From Sphingomonas sp. AX6 (lineage in GTDB: Bacteria > Pseudomonadota > Alphaproteobacteria > Sphingomonadales > Sphingomonadaceae): 64,000 nt of DNA. Of the stretch, positions 32,905 to 42,548 are shown one piece after another. Position 1 is the first letter of the stretch. Each line of letters starts with the position of its first letter. The stretch spans positions 1,777,454-1,841,453 of the forward strand of contig NZ_LR733979.1 in assembly GCF_902506605.1 (NCBI RefSeq). Reading direction: 5' to 3'. Made by a program: the position numbers and the translations under genes. The notes beneath the pieces were generated by a model. The model made no database searches, had not been told where the DNA came from, and saw nothing but the letters and a program-made list of their open reading frames with translations.

Positions 32905-34716
32905 TCACGAGTCGAGGTGCTGCGCGGGCCGCAGGGAACGCTGTGGGGACGCAACGCCACCGGCGGGGTGATTTCATGGATCACCCGGCGACCGACAAGC
33001 GATTTCGAAGGTCGTCTGACGGCAAGCTATGGCACTTGGGACGATGTGAAGGTGCAGGACATCCTGTCGGGACCGCTGACCAAAGGTTTGCGCGCCCGCG
33101 TCGCCGCCTCGTTCAACCGGCGCGGGGGCACCACCGACAATCTGTTCGCGGCCGGTCGCGACGAGTATGGCGACATTCAAGAAAATACGGTGCTGCGCGC
33201 GACGGTCGAGGCCGATGTCTCGCCCAGCTTCCTGGTCACCGCCAATGTCCATTACGGCCGATATCTGGCGCAGAGCCCGCCGCGCGGCTTCTTCGGAGCG
33301 CTTGATGCGACGGGCGCGCGCTGTCCGGTCGATCGGATTTTCGCGGGCGAATGCCAGGGCGGTCCCGGTGCGGGCAATTTCCGCAATCCCGACCCCAATC
33401 CGCACGAAGCCTATTCGGAATTGGGCTCGGCCGAGATCGACAACAAGAACTGGGGCGGCTGGCTGCGCGGCGAGTGGGACATGGGCGATGGCTGGTCCTT
33501 GTTATCGCTGACCAGCCATGACGAGGTCCGCCGCATCCAGAATATCGACGTCGATGGCTCCGGCACGCCAGGACAGCACGTCCAGTTCTTCATCGAACAC
33601 AAACAGACGACGCAGGAACTGCGCGCCGCCTATAGCTCGGACAAGTTCGACGGGACGATCGGCGCCTATTACTACAAGGACGATCGGATTTTCACGGTCA
33701 CCATCCCGACGCTTCGTATCGGCAGCTATGCCGAGCGCGACGGCGAAAGCTATGCGGTGTTCGGTCAGGGCACCTATGCCATCACGCCGGCGATCAACCT
33801 GACTGCGGGTCTGCGCTACACCAAGGACGATATCCAGTATCCCAACATCGCGTTCGGGCAAAATGGTCGCCCGCGCGAGGATTTCGCCACCCCGGTATTC
33901 CGCACCTCGCGCAGCACGCGCGGATCGAAGCTGACCTGGCGCGCCGCCGCCGACTGGCATTTCGATCCCGACCATATGGTGTTCGGCAGCATATCGACCG
34001 GATACAAGAGCGCCGCGGTCAACAGCGCGCTACCGACCAGCAACGCCGCGGTCACCACCACCGAGCCCGAAAATCTGACCGCCTACGAACTTGGATTGAA
34101 AGGCTCGTTCGGCGCGCCCAGCGGGTTGCGCTATTCGATCACCGCGTTCCACAACGACTATAAAAACATCCAAGTGGGTGCGACGTCGAGTTCGGCGACG
34201 GTCATCGTCACCCAGTTGCTCAACATCGATTCGGCGAAGATCAGCGGGTTCGAAGCAGAATTGTCGGCGACCCCGATCCGCGGCCTGTCGCTTGACCTCG
34301 GGCTCGGCTATCTCGACGGCGAATATTCGGCCCCGGCAACACTGCGGATCGGCAACGTGCCGTTGGACGGCAAGCGCCCCGTGCTGATGCCGCAATTCAC
34401 CATCAGTGGCGCGGTACGCTACGAACACGATCTGGGCGGTAGCGCGATCTATGTCGGTGCCGATGGCCGCTGGCAGGACCAGGTATTTTTCGGTCCCGAC
34501 AATCTGCCGACCGAATCTCAGGACGCCTACGCCCTTTTCAACGCGCGCATCGGATGGAAATTGGCGGACGACAGCTTGTCGGTCGAAGCGTACGTCAAGA
34601 ACCTGACCGATAAGGAATATTTCGCGCACATCGTCGACAATGGCGCGTTGGGGACGGTCAACGTCACCTGGGGCCAGCCGCGCACCTTCGGCGTACAATT
34701 GACGAAGCGCTTCTGA
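32905..34716 (+). pseudogene. TonB-dependent receptor missing its signal peptide and most of the plug
   Basis: The frame opens after a TGA at 32902-32904 and enters directly at SRVEVLRGPQGTLWGRNATGG, the well-conserved middle of a TonB receptor plug domain. About 100-130 residues that normally precede this (signal peptide, TonB box, first half of the plug) are absent. The rest of the plug and a complete beta-barrel follow, ending with the expected FGVQLTKRF C-terminus. The barrel region shows no internal stop or frameshift, so the truncation is recent. No start codon with a good ribosome binding site is present; GTG 32917 is the first candidate. The product could not be exported. It resembles siderophore or natural-product receptors of sphingomonads. 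Confidence 0.8.
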
Positions 34717-34733
34717 AGCCGGGAAAAGAAGAA

Positions 34734-34770
34734 GGGGGAGCGACGGTTCGACACCGTCGCTCCCCCTATT
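34734..34770. terminator. Bidirectional terminator, 14-bp perfect stem
   Basis: GGGGGAGCGACGGT at 34734-34747 pairs with its exact complement at 34753-34766 around the loop TCGAC. TATT follows on the plus side and an A-rich stretch precedes it, so it can serve both the truncated receptor gene and the convergent SDR gene. The perfect stem makes this the clearest terminator in the window. Confidence 0.85.
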
Positions 34771-34792
34771 CGTTACTGCAAGATCATCGCGT

Positions 34793-35542
34793 TTATGGCC
34801 CCATGTAAAGCCCGCCATGCACATCGATCGTCGTACCGGTGACGTAATCGGCGGCATCGGACACCAGATAACGTACGGCACCCGCGATGTCGTCGGGCAC
34901 CCCGGAACGTCGGCGCGGAATGCGGTCGAGATATTCGCTCGACCGCTTGACCGCCGCTCCGGTCGGTGTCTCGATCCGGCCGGGTGCCACCGCATTGACG
35001 GTGATGCCATGTGGCCCCAGATCGCTGGCCATGCCCCAGGTCAGTGCGGCCACACCGGCCTTGGTCGCCGAATAGGCACCCGAGGCGAGCGGGACGAACG
35101 TCCGCCCGGCCGCCGACGAAATGTTGACGATCCGCCCCCAGCCCTGATCGATCATTCCCGGCGCAAAGGCGCGCGCCATGTAGAACGGTCCGGAAAGGTT
35201 GATCGCGACGCAGCGTTCCCATTCGACCTGTGTGGTTTCGTGAAGCGGCACCTTCGCTCCGTCGCGCAATCCTGAAATCGCCGCGTTGTTGACGAGGATA
35301 TCGACCACCCCGGCTTCCCGCCGCGACCAGCCCAGCAGATCATCCACCTCGTGCGGGTCGCCGATGTCCAGACACCGGAAATGAACTTTGGTGCCGGTCG
35401 CACGCAACGCATCGGCGCGCTCTGCCAGCAAATCGCGTTGGATGTCCGCAAGAATGATCGCGGTCACATCGCCTGCCAATGCCTGGGCGATGCCCCAGCC
35501 GATGCCCTGCGCCGCACCGGTTACGAGCGCGATTTTATCCAT
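34793..35542 (-). CDS. SDR-family oxidoreductase
   Basis: From the ATG at 35542 the protein has 249 residues, the usual classical SDR size; a longer frame upstream is not needed. The motifs are ALVTGAAQGIGWGIA (cofactor loop), LVNNAAISG, INLSGPFYMAR, ISSAAGRTFVPLASGAYSATKAG with Ser, Tyr and Lys of the catalytic triad, and VAPGRIETP. It is an NAD(P)-dependent alcohol or sugar dehydrogenase; the substrate is not evident. It lies beside a TonB receptor fragment and a GST gene, possibly the remnant of a catabolic cluster. Confidence 0.87.
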   Translation of the reverse strand: MDKIALVTGAAQGIGWGIAQALAGDVTAIILADIQRDLLAERADALRATGTKVHFRCLDIGDPHEVDDLLGWSRREAGVVDILVNNAAISGLRDGAKVPLHETTQVEWERCVAINLSGPFYMARAFAPGMIDQGWGRIVNISSAAGRTFVPLASGAYSATKAGVAALTWGMASDLGPHGITVNAVAPGRIETPTGAAVKRSSEYLDRIPRRRSGVPDDIAGAVRYLVSDAADYVTGTTIDVHGGLYMGP

Positions 35543-35668
35543 GGCTTCATCCCTTGTTTGCGGCATCGACGTGCGGTGCACGGGGCCATGCCGAACCTGA
35601 AGGCCCATGGCGTTGCGGACAACTATCGATTTGGTATCGTCGCATTCGCGATCGGTTATCGTCGCGCT

Positions 35669-36298
35669 TCAATCGATCGCGATCGTGCGTCCGCCCTCTG
35701 CCTTTTCCATTGCCCGGCGATAGGCAGGACGGGCGCCGATCCGCGCTAGATATTCGCGCGTGGCGGGCATGTCGCTGAGCGAACCGCCGGTAAAGCCGCG
35801 CATCGTCGTCAGGCAGAATAGCATCATGATATCCGCGGTACTCAGCGCGCTTCCGCCGAAATACGGCGCGCCGCTCGGCCGATTTTCGATCAACATCTGG
35901 CTCCGTCGAACCCGATCGACGATAAAGGCCGGTGCCGAGCCCCCCGTCATCGCCAGCACACGCTCAATCGACAGCGCCGCCATGTATGACGCGTTGCTCC
36001 AATGAAACCAAAACAGGTGGTCGGGATAATCGGCATGGGAAGCATTCGGAGCAAGGGCACCGCCGCCGTAACGGTAATTCAAATAGTCGCAGATCGCACC
36101 GCTTTCCGCGATGACGAACCCATCGTCAACGACGACCGGCGCCGTACCAACACCGTGCAAGGCCTTGTAGTCATTGGGCGCCAAGCGGTTGTCTGACCGA
36201 CGCTCGTGGATTTTTAGCCTGTAATCGAGATTCAACTCCTCACACAGCCAGACCACGCGTTCGGACTGGGAATTTCTGAGATGGTGGACGGTGATCAC
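35669..36298 (-). CDS. Glutathione S-transferase
   Basis: A GTG start at 36296-36298 gives 209 residues. The N-terminal thioredoxin-like domain is ITVHHLRNSQSERVVWLCEELNLDY, with the GST cis-Pro loop in GTAPVVVDDG and the glutathione contact ESGAICDYL. The C-terminal helical domain is about 90-205 and contains the N-capping box STADIMMLF. The substrate is unknown. It is transcribed leftward, about 125 bases before the SDR gene start, and may be cotranscribed with it. Confidence 0.87.
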   Translation of the reverse strand: MITVHHLRNSQSERVVWLCEELNLDYRLKIHERRSDNRLAPNDYKALHGVGTAPVVVDDGFVIAESGAICDYLNYRYGGGALAPNASHADYPDHLFWFHWSNASYMAALSIERVLAMTGGSAPAFIVDRVRRSQMLIENRPSGAPYFGGSALSTADIMMLFCLTTMRGFTGGSLSDMPATREYLARIGARPAYRRAMEKAEGGRTIAID

Positions 36299-36429
36299 GC
36301 GTGCAGCCTAACCGAGATGCTGGACCAGAGAATTCAGAAAATGCGCTAATCGCTATAGGCTTCTCGAATGGCTTCGGTCAGCGACCGTGAAGACTTTGTC
36401 TATCAAGCGATCGGCTAACGGTTCAGGGC

Positions 36430-36576
36430 GAGCCGCACGCCATCGATATTCTCCGCACACATCCCATGGTGATCATCGGGGGCGTGCTGGTCGAAAACAG
36501 CTTCTTCACCCGCCCGCAGGAATTCATACGCGAGGTCCAGTCTCGAACCGGGCCGACCCAACCATATCGGGGATAG
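36430..36576 (+). pseudogene. Relic of a MEDS-domain sensor gene (C-terminal piece)
   Basis: Between the GST and arsR genes the plus strand reads DILRTHPMVIIGGVLVENSFF, then TRPQEFIREVQSRTG, and stops at TAG 36574-36576. The pattern RTHPxVIIGGxxxENPFF followed by PPxEFLRE is characteristic of the MEDS sensory domain found in DcmR-like and histidine kinase proteins. No start or upstream domain is present, so this is a gene fragment. The other bases from 36299 to 36880 show nothing else convincing. Confidence 0.45.
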
Positions 36577-36880
36577 CTGGAACGGAGCGCCAGGCTGTGC
36601 TTGGTTCGGTACGTTCATAGGTCAGTTCTTTTACGGTCCCTTTAAGCCTTCGAGGTGGCCTAATGAGCCCCCGTGTACATTTGAGCGCCGCGATTCTCAC
36701 GCCGCCGATCCAGGACCGGCTGAGATTTGATCCGGCACGTCCTGCCGATCATCGGCACACATCGCGCGCCGCCACGTCAGAAAATTCCTCGAAAGCGCCG
36801 GACAATTCCGGCTTCCTCGGGCTAGCCTGTTCCAGTCAGACCGATTGACCAGTTCGAATTGAATCGTTATTTCTGGATAT

Positions 36881-37213
36881 ATGGAATCGAATCTCGCGAT
36901 CGACGCATTGTCCGCGCTGGCCCAAACGACGCGGCTGGAAGCGTTTCGCCTCTTGGTGCGCCACGAGCCCGGCGGGCTACCCGCAGGCGATGTAGCCGAG
37001 GCACTCGAGACCCCGCAGAATACGATGTCCGCGCATCTCGCGATCCTGGCGCGTGCCGGGTTGGTACGGGGCGAGCGTCGGGGACGTTCGATCATCTACC
37101 GCGCCGACCTCGACGGATTTCGCGCGCTCAATCTGTTTTTGTTGAAAGACTGCTGCGCCGGTTCGCCAGCGGTCTGCGCGCCACTGATCGCCGAACTCGC
37201 GCCCTGCTGCTGA
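36881..37213 (+). CDS. arsR: ArsR-family arsenic-responsive repressor
   Basis: The 110-residue winged-helix protein has the ArsR DNA-recognition helix TPQNTMSAHLAILARAGLVRGERRGRS. The metalloid site is unusual: the typical ELCVCDL motif of the alpha-3 helix is absent. Instead Cys91, Cys92 and Cys99, plus Cys109 and Cys110, lie at the C-terminus (DCCAGSPAVCAP ... APCC). Acidithiobacillus ferrooxidans ArsR also binds As(III) with C-terminal cysteines, and this protein resembles that type. It leads the ars operon; repression should be released by arsenite or antimonite. The upstream region holds TTCGAATTGAATCG, a candidate operator. Confidence 0.9.
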   Translation: MESNLAIDALSALAQTTRLEAFRLLVRHEPGGLPAGDVAEALETPQNTMSAHLAILARAGLVRGERRGRSIIYRADLDGFRALNLFLLKDCCAGSPAVCAPLIAELAPCC

Positions 37214-37224
37214 AAGCCGTCCCC

Positions 37225-37656
37225 ATGCCGACCGATATCGTCATCTATCACAATCCCGAATGCGGCACGTCGCGCAACGCGCTGGCGATGATCCGCAATG
37301 CCGGAATCGAACCGCATGTGGTCGAGTATCTGAAGACGCCACCGTCGCGCGCGATGCTGATCGGCCTGATCGAACGCGCAGGCATCACCCCGCGCGCTCT
37401 GCTCCGCGAAAAGGGGACGCCGTTCGCCGAACTCCGCCTCGACGACGCCACATTGTCCGATGACGCGCTGGTCGATGCGATGATGGCCCACCCGATGCTG
37501 ATCAACCGGCCGCTGGTGGTATCGCCGCTGGGCGTAAAGCTGTGTCGTCCGTCGGAAGCGGTACTCGACCTGATCCCCGCTGCGCAACGTGGCGGCTTTG
37601 TGAAGGAAGATGGTGAAAAGGTGATCGACGCCGATGGCCAGCGCGTCTCGGGATGA
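37225..37656 (+). CDS. arsC: Arsenate reductase (glutaredoxin type)
   Basis: From ATG 37225 the 143-residue protein is the glutaredoxin-coupled ArsC. The catalytic Cys is in [17 protein letters not shown]. The downstream arginine residues in the [24 protein letters not shown] segment bind the oxyanion. It reduces As(V) to As(III) for export by the next gene. The longer frame upstream is a shadow of arsR. The stop overlaps the acr3 start (ATGA), showing translational coupling. Confidence 0.93.
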   Translation: MPTDIVIYHNPECGTSRNALAMIRNAGIEPHVVEYLKTPPSRAMLIGLIERAGITPRALLREKGTPFAELRLDDATLSDDALVDAMMAHPMLINRPLVVSPLGVKLCRPSEAVLDLIPAAQRGGFVKEDGEKVIDADGQRVSG

Positions 37657-38714
37657 GCAGCGCCGCTTCGCCCGGACGACTGTCCTTCCTCGACCGCTAT
37701 CTGACGCTGTGGATTTTCGCGGCGATGGCGTTGGGCGTGCTGCTCGGCACGATCTTCACCGGCCTGCCCGACGCGCTCGACGCGATGTCGGTGGGCACGA
37801 CCAACATCCCCATCGCCATTGGCCTGATCCTGATGATGTATCCGCCGCTCGCGCGCGTTCGTTATGCCGAATTGCCGCGCCTATTCGACGATCGGCGCGT
37901 GCTGGCGCTTTCGCTCGTCCAGAACTGGCTGATCGGCCCGGTGCTGATGTTCGCGCTGGCGGTGATCTTCCTGCGCGATACGCCGGAATACATGACCGGG
38001 GTGATCCTGATCGGGCTGGCGCGCTGCATCGCGATGGTGCTGGTGTGGAACCAGCTCGCACGGGGCGACAATCAGTATGTTGCGGGTCTGGTCGCCTTCA
38101 ATTCGGTATTCCAGCTGCTGTTCTTCAGCGTCTATGCCTGGTTCTTCCTGGCCTATCTGCCGCCGCTGTTCGGGCTTGAGGGCAGCGTACTCGACGTCGA
38201 TTTCTGGACGATTGCGCAGGCCGTCCTGATCTATCTCGGCATTCCGTTTCTGGCCGGTTACCTGACGCGCCGTCTTCTCGTCGCGCGGCGGGGAGAGGCG
38301 TGGTACGAGCAAATATTCCTGCCGCGCATCGGCCCGCTGACGCTCGCTGCGCTCCTGTTCACCATCGTCGCGATGTTCGGCCTGAAGGGTGGCGATGTGG
38401 TGCGGCTGCCGCTCGACGCATTGCGTATCGCGATCCCGCTCGGCATCTATTTCCTGATCATGTTTCTGGTCAGTTTCTGGATGGGCAAGATATGCGTCGG
38501 CGATTATCCGCGCACCACCGCCATCGCCTTCACCGCATCGGGCAATAATTTCGAGCTTGCCATCGCGGTCGCGATTGCCGCGTTCGGGCTTGCATCCCCG
38601 GTCGCGTTCGCCGCGGTCATCGGTCCCTTGGTAGAGGTGCCGGTGCTCATTCTGCTGGTCCATGTCGCGCTTCGCCTGGGCAAGCGCTGGTTTCCTGAAA
38701 ACGCACCCGCATGA
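37653..38714 (+). CDS. acr3: ACR3-family arsenite efflux permease
   Basis: The 353-residue membrane protein has ten predicted spans and the ACR3 pattern: [21 protein letters not shown] at the start, then a metalloid-site helix with the conserved cysteine [22 protein letters not shown], then [21 protein letters not shown]. It exports arsenite using the proton gradient. Four bases overlap with arsC. The protein belongs to the ACR3 rather than the ArsB superfamily, which is usual in alphaproteobacteria. Confidence 0.93.
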   Translation: MSSAASPGRLSFLDRYLTLWIFAAMALGVLLGTIFTGLPDALDAMSVGTTNIPIAIGLILMMYPPLARVRYAELPRLFDDRRVLALSLVQNWLIGPVLMFALAVIFLRDTPEYMTGVILIGLARCIAMVLVWNQLARGDNQYVAGLVAFNSVFQLLFFSVYAWFFLAYLPPLFGLEGSVLDVDFWTIAQAVLIYLGIPFLAGYLTRRLLVARRGEAWYEQIFLPRIGPLTLAALLFTIVAMFGLKGGDVVRLPLDALRIAIPLGIYFLIMFLVSFWMGKICVGDYPRTTAIAFTASGNNFELAIAVAIAAFGLASPVAFAAVIGPLVEVPVLILLVHVALRLGKRWFPENAPA

Positions 38715-38763
38715 CGATGATCCTCATCCACGCCGCCGATCTCGTCACGACGCAGGACACCTG

Positions 38764-39519
38764 ATGCCGCTACGCACCCTTGCCGATCCCGACCATCTCC
38801 CCGCATTGACCCTCGATCACGCGCATCGACGTCCCGCAACCGGGCTCGGCAACGATCACGCGCCGCCGCGTATCCTGCTGCTCTACGGGTCGCTACGCGA
38901 GCGGTCCTTCTCTCGCCTGTGTGTCGAGGAAGCCGCGCGGTTGCTCCACTATTTCGGAGCGGAGACGCGGATTTTCGACCCTTCGAACCTGCCTTTGCCG
39001 GACCAGGTCGCAGGCGACGACCACCCCGCCGTCCACGAACTGCGCGAATTGTCGCTGTGGTCCGAGGGACAAGTGTGGTGCAGCCCCGAACGCCACGGCC
39101 AGATCACCGGGATCATGAAAACCCAGATCGACCATCTGCCGCTCAACATCGGCGGGATGCGCCCGACCCAGGGCCGCACGTTGGCGGTCATGCAGGTATC
39201 GGCGGGATCGCAGTCGTTCAATAGCGTCAACACGCTGCGCCTGCTGGGTCGCTGGATGCGGATGTTCACCATCCCCAACCAGTCGAGCGTCGCCAAAGCC
39301 TATCAGGAGTTCGACGAGGCGGGACGGATGAAGCCGTCGGCCTATTACGACCGGATCGTCGATGTCATGGAGGAACTGGTGCGCTTTACGGTGTTGATGC
39401 GTCCGCACGCCGCGGCGCTGGTCGATCGTTATTCGGAGCGGAAGGAGCGCGGCACCCCCGTTCGAATGGCGGCTTCGCTGGCGAGCATCGGCCAGACGAC
39501 CAACCCACCGTCCGATTGA
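38764..39519 (+). CDS. arsH: ArsH, organoarsenical oxidase/NADPH-FMN reductase
   Basis: From ATG 38764 the 251-residue protein shows the ArsH pattern: [27 protein letters not shown] with the flavin loop, then [30 protein letters not shown], then [21 protein letters not shown]. It is an NADPH-dependent flavoenzyme that oxidises trivalent organoarsenicals. It follows acr3 by 49 bases, completing arsR-arsC-acr3-arsH. The 50-base gap has no sign of a missing gene. Confidence 0.93.
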   Translation: MPLRTLADPDHLPALTLDHAHRRPATGLGNDHAPPRILLLYGSLRERSFSRLCVEEAARLLHYFGAETRIFDPSNLPLPDQVAGDDHPAVHELRELSLWSEGQVWCSPERHGQITGIMKTQIDHLPLNIGGMRPTQGRTLAVMQVSAGSQSFNSVNTLRLLGRWMRMFTIPNQSSVAKAYQEFDEAGRMKPSAYYDRIVDVMEELVRFTVLMRPHAAALVDRYSERKERGTPVRMAASLASIGQTTNPPSD

Positions 39520-39532
39520 GCACGGTCAGTCC

Positions 39533-41167
39533 CTAAAAGCGGAACCACGTTTCGAAATTACCACGCGGGTCGCGATCCCTGTCGATCGGCACGCCCAATT
39601 CCAGCCCGAACCCGAACCGGCGCGTCACCCGCGCGCGCAGGCCCGCGCCTGCGGTCGCCAGATCGTGGGTTTCGCCACCGCGCAGGTTCCACAACCGCGC
39701 GGCGTCGCCATACCCATAAACCTGGAACCCCTCCAGCAGACTGCCGACCCGCGGTCCATCGACGCGCAGTTCGACTGCACCGGCCACGACATTGTCACCC
39801 GATTCCTCGCGGAAATAATAGCCGCGCCCGAAATTCGGGCCACCAAAGCCCAGTTCGTCGCCGGCCAATAGCGGACGCGAGGCGAATTGCGCCTTCGCGT
39901 CGGTACGGACGCTCAATGGCCCGGCGAGCGGCGTGATGACCGATCCCGACAGTTCGACCAGGGTGAAGCGGGCATCGCCGTCGTCGCGCGATGCCTCTGC
40001 ATCGCCCTGACGTGTCGATCCAAACCAGCCGGTGCCGTGTGTCAGCTCGATGCGCCCGAAGCTGCGCGTATCGTCTAGCCGGAACGATCCGTTGAGCCGC
40101 GCGGTCAGTGCCGCCACGCGTTCGTCGCGCGACAAATCGCCGTCCGCGAACTGGCGGGTATCGCGAAACGAGAAACCGACCGCCGCACCGATTGTGGCAT
40201 CCGGTGTCAACACCACCGGATGTTCCACCCATAATTTGGCCCGTTCGCCTTCGCCTTCGAGGTTGCGACCGGTATTGGCACCGATCGCATCGATCCGCGC
40301 GACGCTGCCTGAAAATCCGACCCGCGTCCCGTTGGCATCGACGGGCACGCTATAGCCCAGCGAGGCATAGACATATTCCGCCGGATCGGCTGGCGTGGTC
40401 ACGGCATAGGCACGGACTTCGTCGCCGTCGGTCAGTGCGCCGCGATGTTCGACGCGGCCACGCAGTTTGACGGGGCCGATCGTATCGCTGCCCCAATTGT
40501 CGACTTCGACCCGGCCTTCGGTTTTCGTTTCGCGCAACCGGACGACCAATATGTTGAGCGCGCCCTGTTGCTCCAGTTGCGCACGAACGACGCGGACGCC
40601 CGGCACGACTTCGGCCAGCAGGATGGCGCGCTCGAGCGCATTCCCTCGCACCGGACGCCCCGTCGCCAGCGGCGCGAACATACGGTCGACCAGCGCGTTT
40701 TCGTCGCCTTCGACGCGTACGGCATCGATCCGCCCTTCATCGACGCGGATACCGAGGATACCGGCGGACAGTGATTGCGGCTCGATCACCGCATTGCCGA
40801 GCGGATAGCCCAGGGCATGGAGCCGCGCCGCGACGCTGCGAACCAGATCGCGCTGTCCCGCGGCATCGAGCGTCGTGCCCAACACCGGTTCGATCACGGG
40901 CATGAAATCGGCCTGCGACAGGGTTTCGAGTCCCAGCAGCCGAACCGCCCCCACCTGAACCGCTTCATTGGCCGATGCCGCCACCGGAGCAGCAGGCGGT
41001 GTCGCGATTGCCTCGCCGCTCGGGGGCTCGGGATCGTCGCGTTCGGTCGTCTCCGATTCGACGATCAGCGGGTCGGCACGGTCGAGCGCATCCTGCGCGG
41101 ATGCGGTTCCGGCGGCGAGAACGACGATTGCAGCGGCGGCGCTGCTCAAGAACAAGGAACTCTTCAT
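39533..41167 (-). CDS. ShlB/FhaC-type outer-membrane transporter
   Basis: The 544-residue protein is a two-partner secretion (TpsB) or related Omp85-superfamily pore. The signal peptide ends at GTASAQD. Then come a POTRA-like ShlB domain (about 75-215) with VRLLGLETLSQADFMPVIEPVLG, a linker, and a 16-strand barrel ending in FETWFRF. The family motif near the C-terminus, GFGGPNFGRGYYFREE, is the VRGY-tetrad-like element (here GRGY). No filamentous TpsA partner is nearby. It is divergent from the FecR-CHASE2 genes. In alphaproteobacteria the trio ShlB-FecR-CHASE2 recurs and may form a sensing or secretion unit. Confidence 0.87.
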   Translation of the reverse strand: MKSSLFLSSAAAAIVVLAAGTASAQDALDRADPLIVESETTERDDPEPPSGEAIATPPAAPVAASANEAVQVGAVRLLGLETLSQADFMPVIEPVLGTTLDAAGQRDLVRSVAARLHALGYPLGNAVIEPQSLSAGILGIRVDEGRIDAVRVEGDENALVDRMFAPLATGRPVRGNALERAILLAEVVPGVRVVRAQLEQQGALNILVVRLRETKTEGRVEVDNWGSDTIGPVKLRGRVEHRGALTDGDEVRAYAVTTPADPAEYVYASLGYSVPVDANGTRVGFSGSVARIDAIGANTGRNLEGEGERAKLWVEHPVVLTPDATIGAAVGFSFRDTRQFADGDLSRDERVAALTARLNGSFRLDDTRSFGRIELTHGTGWFGSTRQGDAEASRDDGDARFTLVELSGSVITPLAGPLSVRTDAKAQFASRPLLAGDELGFGGPNFGRGYYFREESGDNVVAGAVELRVDGPRVGSLLEGFQVYGYGDAARLWNLRGGETHDLATAGAGLRARVTRRFGFGLELGVPIDRDRDPRGNFETWFRF

Positions 41168-41310
41168 GGCTCAAAGCCTAGGCCGCGATGCCTAAAAACC
41201 TGTTAACCCTGGGAACTTAACCCTTCGGAAACAGCAATTTGCGATTTTCATGGTGGGGATGTGCCGCCGAGGTTCGGCGAGTCGCGTGCCCACGATGAAA
41301 AGGACGCGAC

Positions 41311-42519
<1,209 letters not shown>

Positions 42520-42548
42520 TCTTCTGTCGCTGATCGGCGGGTGATCCG

